Shown here: one piece after another, positions 17,393 to 25,895 of the stretch | Layout: each line of letters begins with the position of its first letter | Position numbering within the stretch: the first letter of the stretch is position 1 | Assembly: GCA_031181145.1 (NCBI GenBank) | Contig: JAPSLB010000012.1 | Coordinates: forward strand, 21,611 to 85,610 | Reading direction: 5' to 3' | From: Microvirga sp. | GTDB taxonomy: Bacteria > Pseudomonadota > Alphaproteobacteria > Rhizobiales > Beijerinckiaceae | Length of the DNA: 64,000 nucleotides | Made by a program: the position numbers and the translations under genes | Notes under the pieces: generated by a model | Seen by the model: only the letters and a program-made list of their open reading frames with translations | Told to the model about the DNA's origin: nothing | Databases searched by the model: none

Positions 17393-18319
17393 ATGCTCAC
17401 TCGCAGAACCGCCATGGCCGCCTTGTTCCCGGCAACCATTGCGCTTTCGTGGCTCTCAGCCCCTGCCCTGGCCCAGGCTCCGAAGCTGAAGGTCGTGGCC
17501 TCGTTCTCGATCCTAGCCGACCTCACAAGCCAGGTCGGCGGCGACCGCATCGAAGTCAGCGCTCTCGTCGGCCCGGACGGCGACGCCCATGTGTTCTCGC
17601 CCAAGCCCGCCGATGCCAAGAAGGTCGCCGATGCACGGGTCGTCGTGGTGAACGGTCTCGGCTTCGAGGGTTGGATGAACCGTCTGCTCAGGTCGTCGGG
17701 GAGCAAGGCCGCTCTCGTAACGGCCAGCACGGGTGTGAGGCCACTCCGGAGCGAGGAGCACGGTCATGATCATGCCGGGCACAGTCATGGTGAGTTCGAT
17801 CCCCATGCCTGGCAAGACGTTACGAACGTCAAGGTCTACGTCACCAACATCCGTGACGGATTGGTCAAGGCGGATCCCGCGGGCAAGGAAACGTACGAGG
17901 CCAATGCCAAGGCCTACCTTGCCGAGCTCGACGCACTCGATGCCGAGGTAAAGGCGGCGGTCGGATCGATCCCGCAGGAGCGGCGCAAGGTCATCACGAC
18001 CCATGATGCCTTTGGTTACTTCTCCAAGGCCTATGGGCTTGAGTTCCTGTCGCCGCAAGGCGTCTCGACCGATGCGGAGGCCTCCGCCGCAGACGTGGCG
18101 AGGATCGTGCGCCAGATCATGACCGAGCGCATCCCGGCGGTGTTCCTGGAAAATATCTCGGATCCGCGCCTGATCGAGCGCATCTCGAAGGAATCGGGAG
18201 CGCGGATCGGCGGACGGCTCTACTCCGACGCCCTGTCGAAGCCGAACGGGCCAGCCGGCACCTACATCGACATGATCCGCAGCAACGTGATGGAAATCAC
18301 GAAGGCGCTCGTGAGCTGA
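17393..18319 (+). CDS. ZnuA/AztC-like zinc-binding protein of an ABC transporter
   Basis: The product is 308 residues with a signal peptide ending PALAQA, so it is periplasmic. It belongs to the cluster A-I metal-binding proteins: VVASFSILADLTSQVGGDRIEV, DGDAHVFSPKPADAKKV with the first metal His, FDPHAWQDVTN, a His-rich loop (HGHDHAGHSHGEFDPH) and TTHDAFGYFSKAYGLEFLSPQGVSTDAE. The acidic ligand lies near the C-terminus (RLYSDALS). It starts 41 bases after the zur-like gene, so they are probably cotranscribed. No ZnuB/ZnuC gene follows, so the membrane parts must be elsewhere. Confidence 0.9.
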   Translation: MLTRRTAMAALFPATIALSWLSAPALAQAPKLKVVASFSILADLTSQVGGDRIEVSALVGPDGDAHVFSPKPADAKKVADARVVVVNGLGFEGWMNRLLRSSGSKAALVTASTGVRPLRSEEHGHDHAGHSHGEFDPHAWQDVTNVKVYVTNIRDGLVKADPAGKETYEANAKAYLAELDALDAEVKAAVGSIPQERRKVITTHDAFGYFSKAYGLEFLSPQGVSTDAEASAADVARIVRQIMTERIPAVFLENISDPRLIERISKESGARIGGRLYSDALSKPNGPAGTYIDMIRSNVMEITKALVS

Positions 18320-18354
18320 CAGGCTAGCCATAGAGCAATGCCGTCTCCATCGAA

Positions 18355-18376
18355 GTCAGGCTAACGTTAGCCTGAC
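18355..18376. terminator. Perfect 22-base palindrome after znuA-like gene
   Basis: GTCAGGCTAACGTTAGCCTGAC equals its own reverse complement. As RNA it would form a nine-pair stem with a four-base loop, 36 bases after the znuA-like stop. There is no T-tract. It is probably a terminator or mRNA 3' end structure; an operator is possible but no gene start is near. Confidence 0.5.
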
Positions 18377-18539
18377 CTCGCCGCGTCAATCGGTTCATGA
18401 CGCCTGATGTCCGATGTGGGTCAGGTAGTGTGACTCCCCGCCCGTATGGAATGTCTGCCTATGCAAGGATTGCTGCCATTGGGCTCGTGTCTCAGGTGTG
18501 CCAGAAGCCGGCGTTTCTCGTTGTCATCCATTACGCAGT

Positions 18540-18567
18540 GAGCCGCCGTGAGGCTTCACGGCGGCTC
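18540..18567 (-). terminator. Strong hairpin after the PepSY gene
   Basis: GAGCCGCCGTGA and TCACGGCGGCTC form a perfect twelve-base-pair stem with a four-base loop, starting eight bases after the PepSY stop codon. It lies between two convergent genes, so it can end transcription from either side, although no T-run follows. Confidence 0.65.
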
Positions 18568-18574
18568 AACCGCG

Positions 18575-19945
18575 TCAAGTCTTACGAGTGCGCTCTCTCA
18601 TCAAGGTCCAATCGAGCGCCAGCATGATCAGTAAGGACAGTCCGACGAGGGGGAACACGATACCTCCTACGACAAGGATGGCAATCACTCCCCGGAACAC
18701 ACGGTGATCCGTTGGAGCCGGGGGCACGCCGAGCGATCCCGGCGGCCTGCGCTTCCACCACATGACCCCGGCCGAGATCGCCAGCACCACGATCGCCATG
18801 CAGACGGCGAGCAGAACGATCTGGTTCGCGAGCCCGAACTGCTGCCCCATGTGAACGTTGATGCCGAACTCCAGCCACCTCCCGAGCGGACCATAATCCG
18901 CATAGCCCATGTCAATGAGTGGCTTGCCCGAGTACTGGTCGAGATGCACGACGCGCTGCCGCGACAGGTCGTCCGGATAGACCGAGGCAGAGTAGACGCC
19001 CTTCGGTGAGGTCGGGATGGCGACGGTGTATCCACGATGCAGCCCCATCACGTCGAAGATGCCAATGGCCTTGTCCAGCCCGATGGGCTCCGCACCATGG
19101 ACGTGTCCGCCGGATTCCGGAACCTGCGCCTGTTCCAGCGACCAAGTTGTGGGGCTGACGTGGCCCAGATGTTCGTCGGACATCGGCACCGCCACGCGCA
19201 CACCGGCCGGATACCCGAAGTTGTGGCCATTGGCCCACTCGTTCACCTTGCCGCCCCAGACGTTGGACCACGGCATGCCGGTGATCGCCAGAAACACGAT
19301 GAAGAAGCTCACGAAGATGCCCGTCACCGCGTGGGTGTCGCGCCAGAACACTCGCTTGCCTGGTGTCCCGCGAACCGACACGACGCCTCCCGTTTGACGC
19401 CGCGGCCACCAGAGATAGATGCCGGTTCCCACAAGAAGAACGGACCATCCCGCCGCGATCTCAATGAGGGCGCGGGTCACGGTCCCGAAGTACTTCAGGC
19501 TGTGGAGGTAGCGGATCGTCCACATGACGGTACCGCGATCCGGCAGGGTTCCCAATACCTGGCCGCCGTAGGGATTGACGTAGACGGCCAGCCGCTCGCC
19601 GGATGCCGTATTGATCGTCACCTCCGCGGAGGAGGTCGGCGTCGTTGGGTCGGTGAACTTGATGGCCGTGCCGGGCTGGGCCGCAAGGGCCGCCGCAACC
19701 ATGACGGAAGGTGCAACCCGGGTCGAGGCATCCTGCACCTCGACTCGCTTGAGATCCGCATGGACGAGGCCATCGATCTCATCCTTGAACAGATAGAGGC
19801 CTCCCGTGATTGCGAGCGTGATGAGGAAAGGCAGCACGAGGAGACCTGCGTAGAAGTGCCAGCGCCAGACGGCGCGGTAGAGATTGGACGAGCTGCTTTG
19901 CGGGCGCGCGACGTCGGGGCCCCAGCTCACGGATTGATCGGACAT
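18575..19945 (-). CDS. PepSY-associated TM-helix protein (iron-regulated/siderophore-reductase type)
   Basis: The product is 456 residues. It starts with the family opening LYRAVWRWHFYAGLLVLPFLITLAITGGLYLFKDEID (first helix about residues 30-55), then a periplasmic PepSY-like part, IRYLHSLKYFG, a helix pair ending IYLWWPRR near 185, a helix at about 215 (GIFVSFFIVFLAITGMPWSNVWG), and HMGQQFGLANQIVLLAVCMAIVVL near 380 with further hydrophobic segments to the end. Conserved histidines in membrane segments could hold haem. Relatives reduce ferric siderophores or couple to metal uptake; the nearby zinc genes do not prove a link. The product sits in the inner membrane. Confidence 0.88.
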   Translation of the reverse strand: MSDQSVSWGPDVARPQSSSSNLYRAVWRWHFYAGLLVLPFLITLAITGGLYLFKDEIDGLVHADLKRVEVQDASTRVAPSVMVAAALAAQPGTAIKFTDPTTPTSSAEVTINTASGERLAVYVNPYGGQVLGTLPDRGTVMWTIRYLHSLKYFGTVTRALIEIAAGWSVLLVGTGIYLWWPRRQTGGVVSVRGTPGKRVFWRDTHAVTGIFVSFFIVFLAITGMPWSNVWGGKVNEWANGHNFGYPAGVRVAVPMSDEHLGHVSPTTWSLEQAQVPESGGHVHGAEPIGLDKAIGIFDVMGLHRGYTVAIPTSPKGVYSASVYPDDLSRQRVVHLDQYSGKPLIDMGYADYGPLGRWLEFGINVHMGQQFGLANQIVLLAVCMAIVVLAISAGVMWWKRRPPGSLGVPPAPTDHRVFRGVIAILVVGGIVFPLVGLSLLIMLALDWTLMRERTRKT

Positions 19946-20027
19946 GGATGTTGCTCAGGTCAGCGTCGAGGGACGCAGCACGAAACCTTGCCGCTCGCGA
20001 GGAGCGGCGGACGAAGCGAATTGTTAC

Positions 20028-20432
20028 TCAGCTTCGCAGAGGTGGGGCTCGTGCTTCCGCGACGTGCGGCCGTTCATAACGCCTCGCGGGCGGCAGCGGA
20101 GCGCCAGTGGCTTCGAGTTCGTGGAACAGCTCTACCCGCTGGATGGTGGGCGGCGTTCCGGGGAGCGCGGCGGTTCGGACAAAGGAAACCTGACACAGGA
20201 TCGCGCAGAATGCGTGGTGATCGCCTTCCTCGGCCGGCGCGGTTGGATCGCTGTTCCTGCCGTGATCAGCCAAACTGGAACAGATAATGAGGTTCGGATC
20301 CTGGAGGAAGCCTGCCGCTAATCCTTGGGCGAGGGCACCGGCCAGTCCCTGGAACGCCAGGAAATAGATCATCGCGGCGGCCAGCAGGCCACCGGACCGA
20401 CGATCCTTCAGTAGCTTCCGTAGGCTCTTCAT
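20028..20432 (-). CDS. Small secreted/membrane protein, DUF2946-like
   Basis: The product is 134 residues. A hydrophobic segment near residues 17-41 (LLAAAMIYFLAFQGLAGALAQGLAAGF) is followed by a short region with ICSSLADHG and DHHAFCAILC, a Cys/His pattern like that of DUF2946 proteins, which often accompany PepSY or TonB-dependent metal-uptake genes. It lies 82 bases upstream of the PepSY gene on the same strand and may share its transcript. Function is unknown; a role in metal handling is only suggested by the Cys/His residues. Confidence 0.6.
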   Translation of the reverse strand: MKSLRKLLKDRRSGGLLAAAMIYFLAFQGLAGALAQGLAAGFLQDPNLIICSSLADHGRNSDPTAPAEEGDHHAFCAILCQVSFVRTAALPGTPPTIQRVELFHELEATGAPLPPARRYERPHVAEARAPPLRS

Positions 20433-21328
20433 CCGGCTTCGTGGCGCCCTTTTCGTGAACCCGTAGGCGAGTTTCCTAGATCAATGCGCCCCAATGATCA
20501 ATTTCCTACCGGTTTTCCGGCATCAGTCAGAGAAAAGGTCAGCCTCTTCGGTACCTCTAGGTCTGAAACTCTCTTCGTAGCTCTAATGCAGATGGCAGAT
20601 CAGTGCTTACCGCAGAGGCGATGCGTACATGATCCCGCCCTTGACCAAGCTAGTTCAAGCCCCTGTTCAGGGCGCACGCGGTCCTCGGACCGAGATTGCG
20701 GTCGGAGATCTCGCCGGACGGAACCCACCTTCCTGATCTAGCAGACGCCGCACGTCCGGCTCCGTCGACGCACGCATGGCCTCGGTATTGAATGGCGGTC
20801 TCTTCCGTCGGCAGCGACCTGAGCCATGTCCCGAACGCCAGCACCCCGATTGCGGTGAAGAGGGTTCCGCCAAGGGTCCACATGATCACGCCGCCGAGTT
20901 GCTGATCCTCGAGGGGCGACAAGCCCCAGGACCATGTCGTGCCGAGACCATCAACGGGTTCTATCAATCCGTGACCGACAGAAGCATGTCGCTGTCGAAG
21001 ACACACACGCTTCTTGTGAACGATACCTGGGGTGGAGCAACGATAGAGGACTTGTTCAAGGTTGAGCCTGAGGCGTGCGAAAGCGGCGCGATGTCACTGC
21101 CGGATGACCAGGTCGAGGTCAGTTGGACTTTGGAGTCGGAGCATCGCACACTGAGATAGGCGGAGACGGGTGGCCCGCCAGTGCACTGGCGAGCCGTCAG
21201 GGTTTCGACTCGGTGCTGCTTGAGCGCGTGCCAGGGCGCCAACTCAAGGGGCACGTGACGATTGGCGATACCCCTGACGGCTTGTGCGTGAACCTCAGTG
21301 CTCCATTCGTGAACTTGCGGCCGCAGTC
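20433..21328. other. Decayed stretch between DUF2946-like and DUF2239 genes
   Basis: Apart from the CtaG fragment listed separately I recognise nothing. A short plus-strand frame at 20986-21159 (MSLSKTHTLLVND) has no ribosome site or known relative. ORFs 20484-20741 and 20964-21254 look like chance frames. Confidence 0.4.
20788..20940 (-). pseudogene. Fragment of a cytochrome c oxidase assembly (CtaG/COG3336-type) gene
   Basis: Fifty residues on the minus strand, WGLSPLEDQQLGGVIMW followed by TLGGTLFTAIGVLAFGTWL, match the C-terminal helices of caa3-type CtaG membrane proteins, where SPLEDQQLAGLIMW is strongly conserved. No start, no N-terminal helices and no sensible continuation are present, so this is the tail of a lost gene. 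Confidence 0.65.
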
Positions 21329-22021
21329 ATGGCCGATACACCCCTGTCTACTTACACCGCCTTCCGGCACTTCAGCTTGCTCGCCCGAGGCGAGCTGTCC
21401 ACCGTTGCTTTTGCCGTAAAGCGCACCCATGAGACCGGCCCAACACAGGCCGTCCTCATCTTCGAGGATGCCACAGGACGGCAGATTGACTTGGATCTGA
21501 GGGGCAGCGACGAGGATGTGCTCGCTCGGCACCAATCCGGGGCTGCTGAGGATAAGGCGTCTGCTGAACCTCGCGGCCAGGGACGTTCCAAACTTGGGGT
21601 GACAGCCCGGGAGGTCACGCTGTTGCCACGTCAGCGGGATTGGCTGAACGCGCAGTCTGGAGGAGCGTCAGGGACCTTGCGACGGCTTGTGGGCGAAGCA
21701 ATGCGTAAGGATGCTGAGAACGGACGATCCGCCCGCAATGCGGCCTACTGCTTCATGGCGGCTGTAGCGGGTAACCTTCCCGGCTTCGAGGAGACATCAC
21801 GAGCTCTGTTTGCCGGCAACCGAGAACGGTTCGAGGTTCTTCTCGCAAGCTGGCCGGAGGACGTGAGAACTCACACGATCCAAATAGCTTTCGGCAACAA
21901 ATCAACGAAGGTCCCAATTGGGCCAAAGGCAGAAGTTCCTCTGCCCTTCACAAGGATCCACTCACGCGGCATGAGCAGAACTGCGCGTTACGTCCGAGAG
22001 GTGCTAGAAGCAAGTTCCTAG
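21329..22021 (+). CDS. DUF2239-family protein with extended C-terminus
   Basis: The start MADTPLSTYTAFRHFSLLARGEL at 21329 is chosen because it begins at the family's usual first residues; the upstream 15 codons look non-coding. The family pattern is clear: VLIFEDATGRQIDLDLRG, then LGVTAREVTLLPRQRDWLNAQSGGASGTLRRLV near residues 95-130 and RFEVLLASWPEDVRTH. The last 35 or so residues (KSTKVPIGPKAEVPLPF onward) go past the usual end of the family, which suggests a lost stop or a late frameshift. DUF2239 proteins are cytoplasmic and of unknown function. Confidence 0.8.
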   Translation: MADTPLSTYTAFRHFSLLARGELSTVAFAVKRTHETGPTQAVLIFEDATGRQIDLDLRGSDEDVLARHQSGAAEDKASAEPRGQGRSKLGVTAREVTLLPRQRDWLNAQSGGASGTLRRLVGEAMRKDAENGRSARNAAYCFMAAVAGNLPGFEETSRALFAGNRERFEVLLASWPEDVRTHTIQIAFGNKSTKVPIGPKAEVPLPFTRIHSRGMSRTARYVREVLEASS

Positions 22022-22149
22022 TTCGGCCAGGGCCTACGCTCCCCCGATAAGCCCGCAAGCGGCACGAGAGATGTTTCAAGGGGGATCAATGGTTCTGCAC
22101 CGCGGCACTCTGGCCGCAGTGCATCGAGCCAAGGCTAGGAAATAGCTTA

Positions 22150-23067
22150 TCAGGCCACCGCAGCTATGCTGGTCCGCGCCTTTCTGGCCAAGGCCCTGGT
22201 AGCATCGACGCAGGCTTGGCCGACATGCCAGTATCGTTCATGCAATTCGATATTGAAAATGACTCCCTGCGGGAAAACACAGGCTTCCATCAGCCCATCC
22301 CAGGGAATGTCACCCCAACCCACCGGCAAATGAAGATCGCCGTGGCCGTAGGCGACCCGCTCGCCGAGCGTGAACATCCAGATGTCATCTTGACGGCCAA
22401 AGGAGTCATGTATGTGCAGATGCTTGGCGAATGGCGCCAGAGCTGCGCATTCGGCCACAAGATCGCCCCCTGTAAAGGAGAGATTCAGGTAGGCATGGCT
22501 GAAATCCAGGGTGGCCATCACATGGCTGTGGTTGACAGCCGTAAGCTCGCGGGCGAGTCGCGCCGGGGTCGCCGTGTGGACCTTGCCCTCATAACCGCCA
22601 AAGAGATTCTCGACGCAGAGAACAACATTGTTCTGACGTGCGAGATCTCCGGCGCGGACGAGCCATTCCCGCTGCCGACCGTAAGCCTCTTCGATCCCGT
22701 CGTGCTGCGTCACACCGATCAAACCGGAATGCATGACGTAGTGAACCGCACCAAGCTCTGCGGCGATTTCAAGCGACGCCTGTAGAATCTCGAAATGTCG
22801 TTGATTACGGAACGTCGCGTCAAAGAAATTAACGGCCAGCGGCCCATGAACCGTATAACTCACGTCGCGTCCTGCGCAGATCGCCTTCAGAGCGGCAAGC
22901 TGATCCCTGCGGATCCGCCCCCCGACAACAAGATCCAGGTCGAAGATTGGCAGCTCGATCGTATCCACACCAAAAGCCTGGGCTTGATCAAGGTTCCTCG
23001 CAAGCTCGCTAAGATCCGGCCTGCCGGCCTTGGCCGAAATGCCGGTGCCGAGAACGTGCTGTATCAT
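22150..23067 (-). CDS. TIM-barrel sugar phosphate isomerase/epimerase
   Basis: The product is 305 residues behind an AGAGGAG ribosome site. It has the AP-endonuclease-2/xylose-isomerase-like barrel: LGTGISAKAGRPDLSELARNLDQAQAFGVDTIELPI, SYTVHGPL, ELGAVHYVMHSG, VVLCVENLFGG (metal Glu), ATLDFSHAYLN (Asp and His ligands), HLHIHDSFG and NIELHERYW as the last Glu. These supply the usual divalent metal site for 1,2-hydride or proton shifts on sugars. It lies downstream of the phosphodiesterase and phosphatase genes, probably turning the released sugar into a usable ketose. Start is 367 bases from the HAD gene, so it may have its own promoter. Confidence 0.85.
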   Translation of the reverse strand: MIQHVLGTGISAKAGRPDLSELARNLDQAQAFGVDTIELPIFDLDLVVGGRIRRDQLAALKAICAGRDVSYTVHGPLAVNFFDATFRNQRHFEILQASLEIAAELGAVHYVMHSGLIGVTQHDGIEEAYGRQREWLVRAGDLARQNNVVLCVENLFGGYEGKVHTATPARLARELTAVNHSHVMATLDFSHAYLNLSFTGGDLVAECAALAPFAKHLHIHDSFGRQDDIWMFTLGERVAYGHGDLHLPVGWGDIPWDGLMEACVFPQGVIFNIELHERYWHVGQACVDATRALARKARTSIAAVA

Positions 23068-23434
23068 CGAGAAAAGCTCCTCTTGAGAAAGAACAGGCGA
23101 CTGCCTTGGTCATAGTCTTGGATTCAATGCGAGTTTCTGTTGCTACGCAGAAATGGACAGGGGCTGTCAGAAGGATCGGAGATGCGGGCTGGCGTAGCCA
23201 TCCTTCGAGGCTCTCTGCTGCCGGGAATGTTGGTAAGGACAATGCTCCGATAAGGAATGTATGTGACAGCAGTTCAATGTTCGCATGACCCGAGCGTAAC
23301 ATTTGGCCCAACCGCTGCTTCATGCTTCTGTTGAACGATCAGGATTTGTCACCTAAGCCAACTGCAGCACTGATGTCCCCAGCGGCACACTCGCTCTGCC
23401 TCGACTGCAAACCTTTAAGTATCTCCAGCCGCAA
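23068..23434. other. Gap between the HAD and epimerase genes
   Basis: No credible gene: translated frames lack family motifs. It is unusually long for this tight operon and ends with a good ribosome site for the epimerase, so an extra promoter is possible. I see no convincing hairpin. Confidence 0.4.
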
Positions 23435-24136
23435 TCATGCATGAACCGGCGTTTGAATCCGTTCGCGCGAGTGAATATCGACGATGATGTCGTGCAATTC
23501 ACTTGCACCGTAGGCGATGTTCGAGGCACCTGCGGCAAGCAGTATATCCTCGCGACCGGGACGCGGATCGTTCAGATCAATGAAGCCTACTGCGCGCACG
23601 CCGGCTGCTCTAGCGGCCTCGATGCCATGGGGACTGTCATCGACGAACAAGGCGCGTTCCGGAACAACGCCGCAACGCTCCAGACACAAGAGCGGAAGAT
23701 CCGGGGCAGGCTTGCCGCGTGCCACCATGTCGGCGCTATAGACATGCGGCGCGAAATGCCGCCAGATCGGCAGGATACCCAAGCTGTTGACGAGCCGCTC
23801 CAACTTACTGTTAGATGCAACGCATTTTCGGATATCAAGCGACTCTAAGACCTGCGCGATACCAGGCATTTCCCTCAGCTGGCGATGAAACTCTGGGAAT
23901 AGATGGGTTTGATAATCGGCAAGGACGGCAGCCGGATCGCTGATGCGATAGTCATTCCGCATGATATGCTGCGTGTCTTCCGCACTTGCGCCTGTGAACG
24001 CGACCAAGACCTCGTGCGGATTGATTGTTACACCCGAAACGCGATGGATCGCTTCGGCAAGGACGCGCGAGGCAAGCGGCTCACTATCGATCAGCACGCC
24101 ATCGCAATCGAATATCAACAGATCTAATCCTGGCAT
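23435..24136 (-). CDS. HAD-superfamily phosphatase (CbbY/beta-phosphoglucomutase-like)
   Basis: The product is 233 residues. Motif I is FDCDGVLIDSEP near residue 10, with the nucleophile and acid/base aspartates. A helical cap follows (residues about 20-85), then motif II VASNSKLERL, and motifs III/IV in RGKPAPDLPLLCLERCGVVPERALFVDDSPHGIEAARAAGV. The GKPAPD and DDSPHGIEAA blocks are typical of sugar-phosphate phosphatases such as YniC/YfbT relatives. It sits between the glycerophosphodiester phosphodiesterase and the sugar epimerase, so it likely removes the phosphate left on a sugar after diester cleavage. Confidence 0.88.
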   Translation of the reverse strand: MPGLDLLIFDCDGVLIDSEPLASRVLAEAIHRVSGVTINPHEVLVAFTGASAEDTQHIMRNDYRISDPAAVLADYQTHLFPEFHRQLREMPGIAQVLESLDIRKCVASNSKLERLVNSLGILPIWRHFAPHVYSADMVARGKPAPDLPLLCLERCGVVPERALFVDDSPHGIEAARAAGVRAVGFIDLNDPRPGREDILLAAGASNIAYGASELHDIIVDIHSRERIQTPVHA

Positions 24137-24207
24137 TCACTTGGGCTTTCATTGACAATGCGGGAGCATCCTGCAGGGGAGACCGCCTCCAGGTCGCGTT
24201 CCGATCC

Positions 24208-24960
24208 TTAGGTTCGCGCTGCTTGCAGCCTTAAGGCCAGATCAGGATTGTCCGAAGTCAGATAACCAAGTTCCTTGCTGAGCCAATATCGCAGCGCTTC
24301 TTCATCATTGATGGTCCAAACGCACAATTTATCTATGGGAAACAAGGCAATGACGCGCTCCCACTCGGCCTCCATCAGTTCGTGATGAACGGCGATCACA
24401 TCAACCAGGGGCTTTGCCCTAGAAACGAACGCCTCGATTCCTCCTGCCCTCTCAGCCCAGTCCACATTAACAGATACGAGTCTCCTAATATCGGCCGCCT
24501 GCTGCTGACAGGCTTCCAGGACAGCCAAGTCGAAGCAGGTCAACCAACATCGATCCGCGACTTTGTAGCGACGCAGCATGTCGGCCGCCTTCTCCGCAAG
24601 TCCTGGGTAGGCACGCTTGTTCTCGTCATGCTTAATCTCGACGTGCAACAGGACCCCGTGAGCAGGGGCGAGTATATCAAGCACCTCTTCAAGGGAAGGA
24701 ACGGTGTCTCCGGTCAATCCTGCCGGACCTATCAGCCGCACGGCTTTGCGTTTCTCCGGGCTGAGAAACCTCACGGGGCCGCTGCTGTCTGTCGTGCGGT
24801 CCAGGGTGGCGTCATGAATGACAAGAATCTCCCCGGCCTCGCTTAGATGCAGGTCCATCTCCACCGCTTTCACGCCAAGCTCCAGCACATTGCGGAAACC
24901 AGAGAGTGAGTTTTCGGCCCATATGTTTCGTGCGCCGCGATGGCCGATAATCATCGTCAT
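24208..24960 (-). CDS. Glycerophosphodiester phosphodiesterase family protein
   Basis: The product is 250 residues without a signal peptide, so cytoplasmic like UgpQ. IIGHRGARNIWAENSL at the start holds the catalytic His and metal Glu, AVEMDLHLSEAGEILVIHDATLDRTT the second acidic pair and the second catalytic His, and HVEIKHDEN a further Glu/Lys. The tail VCVWTINDEEALRYWLSKELGYLTSDNPDLAL is typical. It hydrolyses a phosphodiester bond, classically glycerol-3-phosphate diesters. Being directly downstream of a complete Opp-type importer (45 bases after the permease stop), its substrate is probably the imported compound. Confidence 0.92.
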   Translation of the reverse strand: MTMIIGHRGARNIWAENSLSGFRNVLELGVKAVEMDLHLSEAGEILVIHDATLDRTTDSSGPVRFLSPEKRKAVRLIGPAGLTGDTVPSLEEVLDILAPAHGVLLHVEIKHDENKRAYPGLAEKAADMLRRYKVADRCWLTCFDLAVLEACQQQAADIRRLVSVNVDWAERAGGIEAFVSRAKPLVDVIAVHHELMEAEWERVIALFPIDKLCVWTINDEEALRYWLSKELGYLTSDNPDLALRLQAART

Positions 24961-25005
24961 GATTCAAAATTCCATTCTATGGGACGGTGGCCGTTTCGGA
25001 ACAGT

Positions 25006-25881
25006 TCAACGCACTGTGGGATCGAGCCTGTCACGCAGCCAGTCCCCGACAACGGAGATCGAGAGCGTCGTCAGCATGATGACGAAGGCAGGCGCCAGCA
25101 TGACCCAAGGGGCTCGCGTCAGATACTCACGGCCGAAGCCGACCATATTACCCAAGGAGGTATCAGGGGGCTGGACACCCAGCCCCAGGAATGAGAGGCC
25201 GCTCTCCATCAGAATGATCTCCGGAAAGGTTAGAGTCATCGAAACGATGATGGTCGAGGCGACATTCGGCAGGATGTGCTTGAGGTAAACCCGGGCCGGG
25301 GTTGCGCCCAGCTGGACAACGGCTGCGGCGTAGCCTTGTGCGCCAGCCGAGATGGCAAGACCGCGCGCTATGCGAGCATAGCGTTCCCAACCGTAAAAGC
25401 TCATCAGGAGGACAAGGAGCGTCATGGACGATCCGAAGAAAGCCAGGACTGAGAGAGACAGGATCATGAAGGGCAAGGCGGCTTGAAAATCCGCCAACGT
25501 CAGGACCAAGTGCTCGACGATCCCACGAAAACGGGCCGCGAGAAAACCCAAGGTAGTTCCGAACACCGCCGAGAGCACTGTGGCCCCAAATGCGATAACC
25601 AGTGAGACCCGGATTGATTCCATCAGGCGCGAAAGAACATCTCGCCCAAGCTCATCAGTTCCGAGCCAGTGACCAGGCGTTCCCGGAACAGCGAGGCGGG
25701 CTGACAGATCCATCTTGGTGACAGGATAAGGCCGCAGCAGATCGGTCGAGATCGCGGCAAAAATCATTAGAGCCAGCCAACCAGCCCCGCAGATCACGAG
25801 AAGCGGCATCCTGCTCCGGATACGTCGCAGCAGGCCTGGACTCGCAGCGTCGACCACATTGTCTCCGGCAAGATCGGTCAT
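25006..25881 (-). CDS. Dpp-type ABC permease (DppC-like) of the phosphodiester operon
   Basis: The start MTDLAGDNVVD at 25881, behind GGTGGAA, gives 291 residues; the track ORF beginning at 26349 reads through the upstream permease in another frame. The family motif LGTDELGRDVLSRLMESIRVSL lies near residue 80, the coupling loop is GAQGYAAAVVQLGATPARVYLKHILPN, and the end is SGLSFLGLGVQPPDTSLGNM and RDRLDPTVR. About six hydrophobic segments are present. It pairs with the DppB-like protein encoded just upstream (14-base gap). Confidence 0.9.
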   Translation of the reverse strand: MTDLAGDNVVDAASPGLLRRIRSRMPLLVICGAGWLALMIFAAISTDLLRPYPVTKMDLSARLAVPGTPGHWLGTDELGRDVLSRLMESIRVSLVIAFGATVLSAVFGTTLGFLAARFRGIVEHLVLTLADFQAALPFMILSLSVLAFFGSSMTLLVLLMSFYGWERYARIARGLAISAGAQGYAAAVVQLGATPARVYLKHILPNVASTIIVSMTLTFPEIILMESGLSFLGLGVQPPDTSLGNMVGFGREYLTRAPWVMLAPAFVIMLTTLSISVVGDWLRDRLDPTVR

Positions 25882-25895
25882 AATTCCACCCACTC

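Noticed and set aside
19037-20287. 416-residue plus-strand ORF opposite the PepSY gene
   Set aside because: Shadow frame; the minus strand has clear membrane helices and family motifs.
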